The translations under genes and the position numbers were made by a program. A stretch of DNA of 15,683 nucleotides from an uncultured Bacteroidales bacterium (lineage in GTDB: Bacteria; Bacteroidota; Bacteroidia; Bacteroidales; Muribaculaceae). Where the stretch lies: NCBI GenBank assembly GCA_958418815.1, contig CATZGB010000051.1:1-15683 (forward strand), read 5' to 3'. This document shows, piece by piece, positions 5,653 to 14,080 of this stretch (position 1 is its first letter; every line of letters starts with the position of its first letter). The notes beneath the pieces are model-generated. The model saw only the letters and a program-made list of their open reading frames with translations, was not told the DNA's origin and did no database searches.

Positions 5653-8623
5653 TCTGGTATCAAGATTTCGACAAGACTTTGACTATTACAAATCAGAACG
5701 ATATAACGAAACCTTATTACGGAGCGATTTCCTCGACCCTCTGTTTGAATTGTTGGGCTGGGATATTAAAAACGTTCAGGGTAAGAGCACTAATGAGAGG
5801 GAGGTTCTTTTGGAAGAACCCTTAAAAGCTAATGCCCATACTAATACCAAGAAACCCGATTACACTTTTAGACTGTTTTCAGAAAGAAAATTCTTTTTGG
5901 AAGCCAAGAAACCGCATGTCAAAATTGAGGTGGAAGATGGTCCAGCCAGACAAGTGCGCAGATATGGTTATACTGCAGGACTTAATATTTCTGTGCTTTC
6001 TAATTTTGAGTATTTGTATATCTACGATACGACCATACCTGTAAGTGGTGACGATAGTAGAAAGAAAGGTCTCATCAAGAGCTATCATTATACTGAATAT
6101 GCGGAAAAATTTGATGAGATTTCGTCCTTGCTGAGTCACGACAGTGTATATGACGGTGATTTTGATAAGAACTGGGCGCATATTGAACGCAATATCGATT
6201 ACAAGCCAGTAGATAAGTTATTTCTTGAACAGATAAATAATTGGAGACTTGCGTTAGCGAATGAAATACATCGAGAGAGTCCGGATATGACGCTCGACCA
6301 ATTATCTGACATCGTGCAAAGCTATATTAACAAGCTCCTATTTCTGCGTGTATGTGAGGATCGCAATATTGAGACTTATCAGGAATTACTGTATATTGCA
6401 GAAAAAGGAGATGCCACTGAATTAGTATCTTTATTCCACAAAGCCGATCTAAAGTATAACTCCGGTCTCTTTGATGAGTTTCTGGCACCGCAATTAATCG
6501 GAAATATATCTTCGACTTTTTGGGATATTGTAAGGCAGCTGTATTATCCTGAGACTCCATATTCCTTTGCCGTTTTGTCATCAGATATTCTTGGTCGAAT
6601 TTATGAAATATTCCTTTCTAAACGAATTGCAGATGTCGATGGTACTTTGGTATTAGTTGATAAGCCGGAGAATGTCGATAGAGATGTTGTTACCACACCG
6701 ACATATATAATCCAAGAGATACTTAGACGTGCCGTACTCCCTAGAGTAGTAGGAAAAAAACTGAACCAACTATGTGAGCTAAAATTTGCGGATATCGCAT
6801 GTGGCTCTGGTGCATTTTTACTGGAACTATTCCAATTATTGTGTGACGTAACATTGGATTACTATATTCATAATAATCCGGAAGAATTATACCGCACTGG
6901 TATAGACGGTTTTCGTTTGCCCTACTCTATGAAGGTTAAAATACTTACTAATTGTATTTTTGGGGTAGATAAAGATTATAATGCGACAGAAGCCACTAAG
7001 TTTGGGTTATTGCTTAAGGTGCTGGAGGGCGAGAATGTAAACTCTTTATCCGGTCATAAACCGATATTGCCAAGTTTGTCGCAAAATATATTCTTCGGGA
7101 ACAGCCTTTTGGGACCTGATGATGTAAAAAACGCTAACCTCAGAGAGTCTATTAACACATACGATTTCGGAGAATTGAAATTTGATGTCGTTATTGGAAA
7201 TCCTCCATATATGTCATCGGAGGATATGAAGAATCTTACTCCATTAGAGCATCCATTATATCCATCAAAATACAATTCTGCCTATAAGCAATATGATAAA
7301 TATTTCCTGTTTATAGAACGTGGGCTTCAACTCTTAAAAGATGATGGTGCTCTTGGGTATATCATACCTAGTAAGTTCATGAAAGTAGGTGCAGCTCTTA
7401 AACTGAGAAACTTAATTGCCACAAATCATCATCTCGCAGAACTTACCTCTTTTGGTGCAAACCAAGTATTCAATGGCAAAACCACATATACGTGCCTGCT
7501 GATTTTGACCAAGGAAGACAATCCCAACTTCAAGTATGAAGAAGTTCGTGATCTTTCTCTTTGGAGAACTAGGCTTGACGTTAATGACATAACTGAACGC
7601 TTATCAGATTATATTAGTTCTGATACATGGGCATTATTTCCAAAGGAATTTGACCAACTTTTTGCAAAGATTCAAAGAGATGGCTATACCTTGTCAGATG
7701 CAGTTGGAAGCGATAATATCTTTAACGGTATTCAGACAAGTGCTAATAAGACCTATATTTTTCAGCCTATCGCCGAGACTGCAACCACTTATTCATTTTT
7801 GAGAGGTAACTCCACATGGGAAATAGAAAAGAGTCTGACCAAGCCTTATTTTAAGACTGTCAAGGATGGTCTGAGCTCCTATAATTCATTCAGGCCGAAT
7901 GCTCGTGTAATTTTCCCCTATATTAAAGACGAAAATGGGAAGTTGCAGATAATATCACTGGAAGAATTGGCTGAAAAATATCCTTTAGGATATTCCTACA
8001 TAATGGCTTTTAAGCACGAACTAGACAGAAAGACTCGTGACATTAAGCCCACCCCGGACAATGACAATGAATGGCATAGATACGGAAGGCATCAGAGTCT
8101 TGAAGCATGCGAACTGCCATGCAAACTAATTGTAGGAGTGCTCTCCCAAGGCGAAAAGTATGCCGTAGATATTTATGGCACTTTGGTATCATCTGGAGGA
8201 ACCGCAGGATATTGTATTATCAGTTTGCCGGAAAACTCGCCATACTCAATTTATTACCTCCAAGCACTACTCACATCAAGACCTCTTGAATGGGTCTCAT
8301 CTTTGTATGGTGAGATATTTCGGGGTGGTTTCATTGCAAGAGGTACTAAAGTCCTCAAGCAATTACCTTTTAGGTCAATTGATTTTACCAATCCGGTTGA
8401 TAAACAATTGCATGATGACATATCTGCTCTACAACAAGAACTTATCTCAATTGGGGATAGAATTGTCAATGCCGGGAACAACAACCGAATCCTTACACCC
8501 TTGAAAAGGAATTTCTCCATTAAGAAGAATGAAATGGAGGTTCTTATTCAAAAGCTCTTCTGTCTGACAGAGGAAGAATATTATCAAATACCCAAAATAT
8601 CAGAGATATATGCAACTATTTGA
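5627..8623 (+). CDS. Eco57I-like type IIG restriction-modification fusion enzyme
   Basis: The 998-residue protein joins a nuclease and an adenine methyltransferase in one chain. An N-terminal PD-(D/E)xK domain (about residues 1-170) shows D78 in KPDYTF and E92-A-K94 in FFLEAKKP. A helical linker follows (about 190-350). The gamma-class N6-adenine methylase core has motif X TTPTYII near 356, motif I DIACGSGAF at 389-397 (AdoMet binding) and catalytic motif IV NPPY at 525-528. The last 350 residues should hold the target recognition domain. Such enzymes cut a fixed distance outside an asymmetric site and methylate one strand. From memory, Eco57I itself is 997 residues, a near-identical length. 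All key motifs are intact. It overlaps the regulator by 26 bases and the next methylase by 14. The recognition sequence cannot be read from the protein. Confidence 0.87.
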   Translation: MEKKIKVADLVSRFRQDFDYYKSERYNETLLRSDFLDPLFELLGWDIKNVQGKSTNEREVLLEEPLKANAHTNTKKPDYTFRLFSERKFFLEAKKPHVKIEVEDGPARQVRRYGYTAGLNISVLSNFEYLYIYDTTIPVSGDDSRKKGLIKSYHYTEYAEKFDEISSLLSHDSVYDGDFDKNWAHIERNIDYKPVDKLFLEQINNWRLALANEIHRESPDMTLDQLSDIVQSYINKLLFLRVCEDRNIETYQELLYIAEKGDATELVSLFHKADLKYNSGLFDEFLAPQLIGNISSTFWDIVRQLYYPETPYSFAVLSSDILGRIYEIFLSKRIADVDGTLVLVDKPENVDRDVVTTPTYIIQEILRRAVLPRVVGKKLNQLCELKFADIACGSGAFLLELFQLLCDVTLDYYIHNNPEELYRTGIDGFRLPYSMKVKILTNCIFGVDKDYNATEATKFGLLLKVLEGENVNSLSGHKPILPSLSQNIFFGNSLLGPDDVKNANLRESINTYDFGELKFDVVIGNPPYMSSEDMKNLTPLEHPLYPSKYNSAYKQYDKYFLFIERGLQLLKDDGALGYIIPSKFMKVGAALKLRNLIATNHHLAELTSFGANQVFNGKTTYTCLLILTKEDNPNFKYEEVRDLSLWRTRLDVNDITERLSDYISSDTWALFPKEFDQLFAKIQRDGYTLSDAVGSDNIFNGIQTSANKTYIFQPIAETATTYSFLRGNSTWEIEKSLTKPYFKTVKDGLSSYNSFRPNARVIFPYIKDENGKLQIISLEELAEKYPLGYSYIMAFKHELDRKTRDIKPTPDNDNEWHRYGRHQSLEACELPCKLIVGVLSQGEKYAVDIYGTLVSSGGTAGYCIISLPENSPYSIYYLQALLTSRPLEWVSSLYGEIFRGGFIARGTKVLKQLPFRSIDFTNPVDKQLHDDISALQQELISIGDRIVNAGNNNRILTPLKRNFSIKKNEMEVLIQKLFCLTEEEYYQIPKISEIYATI

Positions 8624-10217
8624 AAATGCAACCGAGCAGAAATTGAGAGGGGGATATTATACACCTCCGCAGATAGCCGCATTCCTGTTACAATGGGGAA
8701 TGTCAGGCTTGACGCATCCTGATATTTTGGAACCCAGTTGTGGAGATGGTGTATTCTTTGAGCAGATGCAAAATCTCAATATGGATTTTACATCATTTCT
8801 TGGCATAGAATTAGATGAGGAAGAGGCTAATAAGGCATTGGCGATTGATCTTCCTGACGCAGAGATTCAAAATCGTGATTTTCATGAATTTTGCTTGACG
8901 ACAAATCAACGTTTTGATCTTGTGGTTGGGAATCCTCCGTTTATTCGTTACCAATATTATGACCAATCGCTGCAATCTTTAGCTGCTGATATTTTTAAGA
9001 AGGCTAAATTGAAGTACTCAAAATTGACAAATGCTTGGGTAACCTTCATAGTAGGTAGCTCTTTATTGTTGAAGGAGCGAGGAAAAATTGCTTTTGTTGT
9101 GCCAGCAGATATACTACAAGTATCCTATGCCAAGCAACTTAGAAATTATCTTATCAAGACCTTTAACCAAGTGAATATCATTTCATTTGAGCAGCTTGTA
9201 TTTGATGACATTCAACAAGAAGTGGTTTTGCTGCTTTGTGAAAAAGATGGAAGTGGAAGACATAATATTGACCATGTTGATGTCAAGGATATTCCAGCTT
9301 TACAATTCCTGCTTAATGGAGGACTGCATTTCAACACAAAAACAGTCAATAAGGATTCCGATAAGTGGTCATATTATTTTCTATCAGAAGAGGAAATCTC
9401 TTTCATTGAGAATTTGTCATCAAATGCGGAACACCATATTGGAGACTATGCTTCTGTAGAAGTCGGCATTACGACAGGTGCCAATCAGTATTTTACAGTA
9501 CCGAAATCGATTGTTGATTTCTATGGATTAGATGATTTTGCAAAACCCATGGTCGGAAGAAGCGTGCAAGTGTCAAGTCTTGATTTCACAACGCACGACT
9601 GGCAGAAAAATGTGAATAAAGGTAGTCGTGCACACTTACTTGTGTTTAGATCAAAAGAGGAAATTGCTAATCATGACGGCGCAAAAGAATATATAGCCTC
9701 CGGCGAGGCAGATGGGATTAATAAAGGATACAAGACCAGCATCCGCGATGACTGGTTTGTAATCCCTTCGGTTAAACTCTCAGACGCTCTGTTCTTACGA
9801 AGGAATCATTTATTTCCGCGCCTTGTGCTGAACAGCGCTCATGCTTACACAACAGACACGATGCATCGTGTATTCTTCAAACCAAACGCTAATTATAAAG
9901 CTTTTGTAGCGAGTTACTATAACTCGTTCTCTTTTGCTCATGCAGAAATTGTAGGCAGAAACTTCGGCGGTGGCGTATTGGAATTGATGCCCGGTGAGGT
10001 AGAATCCATATATCTTCCATACAATGAAGATAACGATGAAATTTTTGATGAAATAGATGCAATGCTTCGTAAAGGAGAAGCTATTGATAAAATTCTTGAC
10101 TTTACCGACCGAAAGATTCTCATCGAGAAGTGCGGATATTCACTAGAAGAAGTCAAGATAGGCCGTAACATTTGGAAGAAGTTGTCTTCCAGAAGACTAC
10201 GTAAATCTAAGAACTAA
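8610..10217 (+). CDS. N6-adenine DNA methyltransferase (companion, M.Eco57I/TaqI-like)
   Basis: The 535-residue protein has a stand-alone gamma-class methylase core: motif X GGYYTPP at 14-20, motif I EPSCGDGVF at 41-49 and catalytic motif IV NPPF at 108-111. A C-terminal target recognition region of TaqI type starts near residue 280 (VEVGITTGANQYF). No nuclease motif is present. It would transfer a methyl group from AdoMet to adenine in the restriction site and protect the host. In the Eco57I system, the fusion enzyme methylates one strand only and a separate methylase of about 544 residues (from memory) modifies both. This pair matches that layout in number, order of size and family. It starts inside the previous gene (14-base overlap), so it would be made together with the nuclease rather than ahead of it. 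An alternative role is signalling self DNA to the downstream nuclease pair. Confidence 0.87.
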   Translation: MQLFENATEQKLRGGYYTPPQIAAFLLQWGMSGLTHPDILEPSCGDGVFFEQMQNLNMDFTSFLGIELDEEEANKALAIDLPDAEIQNRDFHEFCLTTNQRFDLVVGNPPFIRYQYYDQSLQSLAADIFKKAKLKYSKLTNAWVTFIVGSSLLLKERGKIAFVVPADILQVSYAKQLRNYLIKTFNQVNIISFEQLVFDDIQQEVVLLLCEKDGSGRHNIDHVDVKDIPALQFLLNGGLHFNTKTVNKDSDKWSYYFLSEEEISFIENLSSNAEHHIGDYASVEVGITTGANQYFTVPKSIVDFYGLDDFAKPMVGRSVQVSSLDFTTHDWQKNVNKGSRAHLLVFRSKEEIANHDGAKEYIASGEADGINKGYKTSIRDDWFVIPSVKLSDALFLRRNHLFPRLVLNSAHAYTTDTMHRVFFKPNANYKAFVASYYNSFSFAHAEIVGRNFGGGVLELMPGEVESIYLPYNEDNDEIFDEIDAMLRKGEAIDKILDFTDRKILIEKCGYSLEEVKIGRNIWKKLSSRRLRKSKN

Positions 10218-10230
10218 TTTAACCTTGATT

Positions 10231-11985
10231 ATGTATATCTCGGAGCTTAAACTTTGGAATTTCAGAAAATATGGTGATTCGATCTTTGATATTGCCCATC
10301 CTCATTTGATCGTTCCATTTAAAAGGGGGATGAATGTTCTAATAGGAGAAAATGATTCAGGTAAAACAGCCATAATTGATGCACTAAAACTTGTACTGAG
10401 AACAAATACATTTGACTCGATACGTGTCCAACATGATGATTTCTACGAAGACTCTGAGACATTGAGAATTGAAGTACTCATTGACGAAATGTCCGAATTA
10501 GAAGCAAGACATTTTACGGAATGTGCTATACCTATCAAGGGAAAGGGTTACTGCCAATTACGTTTAGTGTTAAATGCTTCACGAAAGAATGGAAGGATTA
10601 TGCCATATGATATATGCGCAGGAGCTACCGCTGATGGGCGTCCGCTAGATGCAACGATGAAGGCAAATTTAAGAATCACATACCTGAAACCGTTACGAGA
10701 TGCAGAAAATGAGTTAACATCAAAAAAGAATTCTAGACTATCTCAAATTCTCCAAAGTCATGAACTTCTTCAAGAAACGATTGGGGATGTGAAACATGAG
10801 TTTATTAAAATTTTTGAAGAAGCCAATCAAAAAATTGAAAATTGGTTCTCAAATGACGAAGGAGGAGAAAGATCTAATAAACGTCAGATAAAGGGTATCG
10901 TTGACAGTTTCCTTAAGCAATTCATTGATAACGAGAGTGAATCGAGATTTTTTCTTTCAAATCCTACAATGCGAAATATTCTAGAGAGAATTGCCATTGG
11001 TATACTGAATAGTCATAATTTGGGACTTGGAACCATGAACAGGCTCTTCATGGCTACAGAATTACTTCACTTAAGAAAAAGTGGAGATAATTTACATGTA
11101 TGCTTAATAGAAGAACTTGAAGCTCATATCCATCCTCAAGCCCAAATGAAAGTAATTGATGGTTTACTTAAAGAGAATACCGTTCAGTTCATACTGACCA
11201 CTCATAGCCCAAATATTACTTCAAAAATCAAGCTGGGTGATCAGTCTAACGGAAACAATATACTCATGTGTAAACATAAATGTGTATTCCCGTTGGGTCC
11301 TGGATATACTAAGCTAAATGAGAAGGACTATAAATATCTAGACCACTTTTTAGATGTTACAAAGTCAAATCTCTTTTTTGCTAAAGGAGTTCTTCTTGTA
11401 GAAGGATGGGCTGAAGAAATCTTATTGCCTATTTTAGCTAAAAAAATTGGAATTGATTTTACCCAAAAAGAAATTTCAATTATCAATGTGGGTTCTACTG
11501 CTTATTTACATTTTGCTAAAATATTTATGCCTCTCCAAGGCATGGAGAATCTAGTGAAGTGTGCAATTATAACGGATCTAGATGTTAGACCTGATATAAG
11601 TGAACGGGAAGAGACTGAGAATAATAAGATGAAAGCTATTAATGAGAAATTAGGCGATCTGCCAACTAATATCAAACTTTATGTAGCAAAAGAGTGGACA
11701 TTAGAATGGTGTCTATTTAACTCACCCATTTTATCAAAATTATTCAAGGATTCAGTGGCAACCGTCCATAATAGAACCATTGAGTTTAAGAAAGACATGA
11801 GTTCAAATGAGTATCAGGATTGTTTTGCTGACAAGTTAAAACAGAAATTAAAAGATCGTAGTCTAGATAAAGTCGCAGTCGCACAAGAGTTAGCCTCAAA
11901 AATTGAGGGTGATGGAACTATTGACCTATCCAGAGAGGATGAGCATATTAAATATTTATTAGAGGCTATTCGATTTGTCATTTAG
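10231..11985 (+). CDS. gajA: OLD-family ATPase/TOPRIM endonuclease, GajA-like (Gabija)
   Basis: The 584-residue protein has an N-terminal ABC/SMC-type ATPase and a C-terminal TOPRIM nuclease. Walker A is GENDSGKT (39-46). A signature-like LGLGTMN lies near 264-270, Walker B is CLIEELEAHIHP (291-302), and the switch histidine is H325 in TTHSP. In the TOPRIM part, LVEGWAEE (E391, E395, E396) and the TDLD pair D449/D451 provide metal ligands, and WTLEWCLF near 489 is a further OLD-type motif. From memory, GajA of Bacillus cereus is about 578 residues, so the size fits. GajA nicks or cuts phage DNA when nucleotides fall. Class 2 OLD proteins are defined by an adjacent UvrD-like helicase, as here. 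I use ATG 10231 instead of TTG 10225. The gap after the methylase is 13 bases. The gene is visibly more AT-rich than the backbone. Confidence 0.85.
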   Translation: MYISELKLWNFRKYGDSIFDIAHPHLIVPFKRGMNVLIGENDSGKTAIIDALKLVLRTNTFDSIRVQHDDFYEDSETLRIEVLIDEMSELEARHFTECAIPIKGKGYCQLRLVLNASRKNGRIMPYDICAGATADGRPLDATMKANLRITYLKPLRDAENELTSKKNSRLSQILQSHELLQETIGDVKHEFIKIFEEANQKIENWFSNDEGGERSNKRQIKGIVDSFLKQFIDNESESRFFLSNPTMRNILERIAIGILNSHNLGLGTMNRLFMATELLHLRKSGDNLHVCLIEELEAHIHPQAQMKVIDGLLKENTVQFILTTHSPNITSKIKLGDQSNGNNILMCKHKCVFPLGPGYTKLNEKDYKYLDHFLDVTKSNLFFAKGVLLVEGWAEEILLPILAKKIGIDFTQKEISIINVGSTAYLHFAKIFMPLQGMENLVKCAIITDLDVRPDISEREETENNKMKAINEKLGDLPTNIKLYVAKEWTLEWCLFNSPILSKLFKDSVATVHNRTIEFKKDMSSNEYQDCFADKLKQKLKDRSLDKVAVAQELASKIEGDGTIDLSREDEHIKYLLEAIRFVI

Positions 11986-11994
11986 TAATATAAC

Positions 11995-14007
11995 ATGAGA
12001 ATAGATGACGAACTGATAAAAAAAGCTGAAATAGCTCTGTTACCCAAAGGTTGTACTTTTGATGAAGAACGAAGGAACTTTATCAAAAGATTTGATACAT
12101 GTGATGTGTTAGCTGTCCCTGGAAGTGGTAAAACAACAGCTTTGCAAGCAAAATTGTTTTGCATTGAAAACATTTTGCCCTTGATTAACGGAGGTGGAAT
12201 ACTCGTTTTATCTCATACAAATAACGCTGTAAATGAAATTAGGAAGAATTTATCATCCGAATGTTCCCGAATTTTTAAATCCCCTCATTTTATTGGTACA
12301 GTTCAAGATTTTGTTGACAAGTTCTTAGCTATACCATGTTATGAGACTCTTCTTAAATACAAGATAACTGTTATTGATGCAACTTCATACAACCAATGTG
12401 TATCACAATATGTTCGTAGACATCCCTGTTCACCGGTCATATTTCTGTCTCATAGAAATTATGCGATAGAAGACGTTCGGTTCAACATGCTTGAAGACGG
12501 CAAAATTGGGATAGATATACCGCACATTCCATTTGTAAAGAAATGGGAAAGAGATAAAGAGGTAGAGAATAAACACCAAGAGATCAGACGTTACTTTATT
12601 GAGATGAAGAAAAACATTCTAAAAAGGGGTGTTCTTCATTTTGATGATTGTTACTTTCTAGCTGAGTATTATATCCACCATTATCCCTTTATACTTCAAT
12701 TGTTAAGAATGAGGTTTAGATATATTTTTATTGATGAAAGTCAAGATTTGAAAAAGCATCAGCTCGATTTACTAGATAAGATTTTTCATTGTGAAAAATG
12801 TAGCATTCAACGTATTGGGGATAAAAACCAAACTATCTTCCGAAATCCGCGAAAAAATGAACCAGACGCTTGGTTAACTCGAAATGAGATCACGCTACAA
12901 AACTCTTTCCGATTAACTAATTCAATCGCCCGTGTGGTAAATCCGTTCACTGTTGACAAAGTGAAAGATGATGTAGGAAATGCGCGTTTTATCGTAATAG
13001 GGAAGAGAGAATTACCTACGGGAGACATCCCTCCCTATTTGCTCATCATTGATAATAATACTATTAATTATCTTCTTCCATGCTTTAATGATCTGATTCA
13101 AAAATATGGTTTGAGAAATACGTTAGAAGGTAAAAAATATGGATTCCATGCTATTGGCTGGAACATAAAGGAGGATGATAATTCTACCAAACTTAGACTA
13201 AAAGACATACTCCCAACTTGCAATAAATCTTCTCAATTAGGGAGAGAGGCATATGAAACATGTATGGACTTTCTTCTTTATGGTTGTCGAACGGTTAATA
13301 TGCATGAGTGCAAACAAGTGATTTATAAAATAATAGTCTACATTTTAAGAATATTAGAAATTACCGACTCTAATAATCGAAATCTTACAATAACTCAAAT
13401 TAAGGCGATTCTTGCGTCCTCAAATGGAAATCGATTAGATATGTTCAATCTTATTATCCATAGAGCCTCTGTATTATTATTTTTTAATGAGGTGGAAGAT
13501 TGCCATGATTTAATTTCCGGTTTCATAAAATCAGATCTCGCTTCTTGGTTCGGATATAACATACAATCAGAAGAACTTCAACATTTCTTTGAAAACCGAA
13601 CTGATGATATTGAAGTGTTTGATAATAAATTTGAAGATATTAATGTAGGGTCCGCACATTCTGTCAAAGGTCAAACCCATTGTGCCACCTTATATGTCGA
13701 AACAAGTTATGCTGGATATGAAAGTGAGCATTTGTTTAAGGTAAAAAAGAAAGCAACCAAAAGAAATCCCGCAGTAGAGTATCCTAATCCATTATTCCAA
13801 GAAGAAGCAGAATATAAACAAAATACTTCCAGATCGGCAATGCGAATGATGTACGTAGGCTTTTCGCGACCTACGCATCTCCTTTGCTACGCTGTGTTCA
13901 AAGAAAATTGGTCTGAAGAGAGATTATTACGTATGAAACAATTAGGATGGAGAATTATTGATCTTACATCTGTCTCTACTATATCTGAGCATTGCAATGA
14001 AAATTAA
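11995..14007 (+). CDS. gajB: UvrD/PcrA-like superfamily 1 helicase, GajB-like (Gabija)
   Basis: The 670-residue protein shows SF1A helicase motifs in order: Walker A VPGSGKTT (41-48), motif Ia LVLSHTNNAVNEI (70-82), GTVQDF near 101, DEAD-like IDESQDL (246-252), GDKNQTIF (275-282), LQNSFR (301-306), motif V GSAHSVKGQTH (552-562) and motif VI MMYVGFSRPTHLL with the arginine finger R625. In Gabija, GajB joins GajA, senses DNA ends or termini and uses ATP, lowering nucleotide levels. The protein is much longer than the GajB I remember (about 494 residues). The extra length lies mostly between motif Ia and motif II and between motifs IV and V. It follows gajA after nine bases, is strongly AT-rich, and its stop abuts the palindrome at 14009. 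A stand-alone repair helicase is less likely given the partner. Confidence 0.85.
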   Translation: MRIDDELIKKAEIALLPKGCTFDEERRNFIKRFDTCDVLAVPGSGKTTALQAKLFCIENILPLINGGGILVLSHTNNAVNEIRKNLSSECSRIFKSPHFIGTVQDFVDKFLAIPCYETLLKYKITVIDATSYNQCVSQYVRRHPCSPVIFLSHRNYAIEDVRFNMLEDGKIGIDIPHIPFVKKWERDKEVENKHQEIRRYFIEMKKNILKRGVLHFDDCYFLAEYYIHHYPFILQLLRMRFRYIFIDESQDLKKHQLDLLDKIFHCEKCSIQRIGDKNQTIFRNPRKNEPDAWLTRNEITLQNSFRLTNSIARVVNPFTVDKVKDDVGNARFIVIGKRELPTGDIPPYLLIIDNNTINYLLPCFNDLIQKYGLRNTLEGKKYGFHAIGWNIKEDDNSTKLRLKDILPTCNKSSQLGREAYETCMDFLLYGCRTVNMHECKQVIYKIIVYILRILEITDSNNRNLTITQIKAILASSNGNRLDMFNLIIHRASVLLFFNEVEDCHDLISGFIKSDLASWFGYNIQSEELQHFFENRTDDIEVFDNKFEDINVGSAHSVKGQTHCATLYVETSYAGYESEHLFKVKKKATKRNPAVEYPNPLFQEEAEYKQNTSRSAMRMMYVGFSRPTHLLCYAVFKENWSEERLLRMKQLGWRIIDLTSVSTISEHCNEN

Positions 14008-14008
14008 A

Positions 14009-14051
14009 GTTTAGTTCAGTTCGGGCACTATATATGCCCGATGAACTAAAC
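14009..14051. terminator. Large palindrome, probable bidirectional terminator
   Basis: GTTTAGTTCA (14009-14018) pairs perfectly with TGAACTAAAC (14042-14051). Inside, TCGGGCA (14021-14027) pairs with TGCCCGA (14035-14041) around a seven-base AT loop. This gives 17 pairs with a two-base bulge. It lies two bases after the helicase stop and between convergent genes, so it could stop transcription from both sides, but neither side has a clean T tract. Parts of it resemble the inverted repeat at 2060-2094. Confidence 0.65.
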
Positions 14052-14080
14052 CGATGTATAGGAGCTGGGGAAAAGAGAAA

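Noticed and set aside
5627..14007. BREX or DISARM system
   Set aside because: Methylases are present but there is no PglZ, BrxC, DrmA or DUF1998-type protein; the pair downstream has class 2 OLD plus UvrD features of Gabija.
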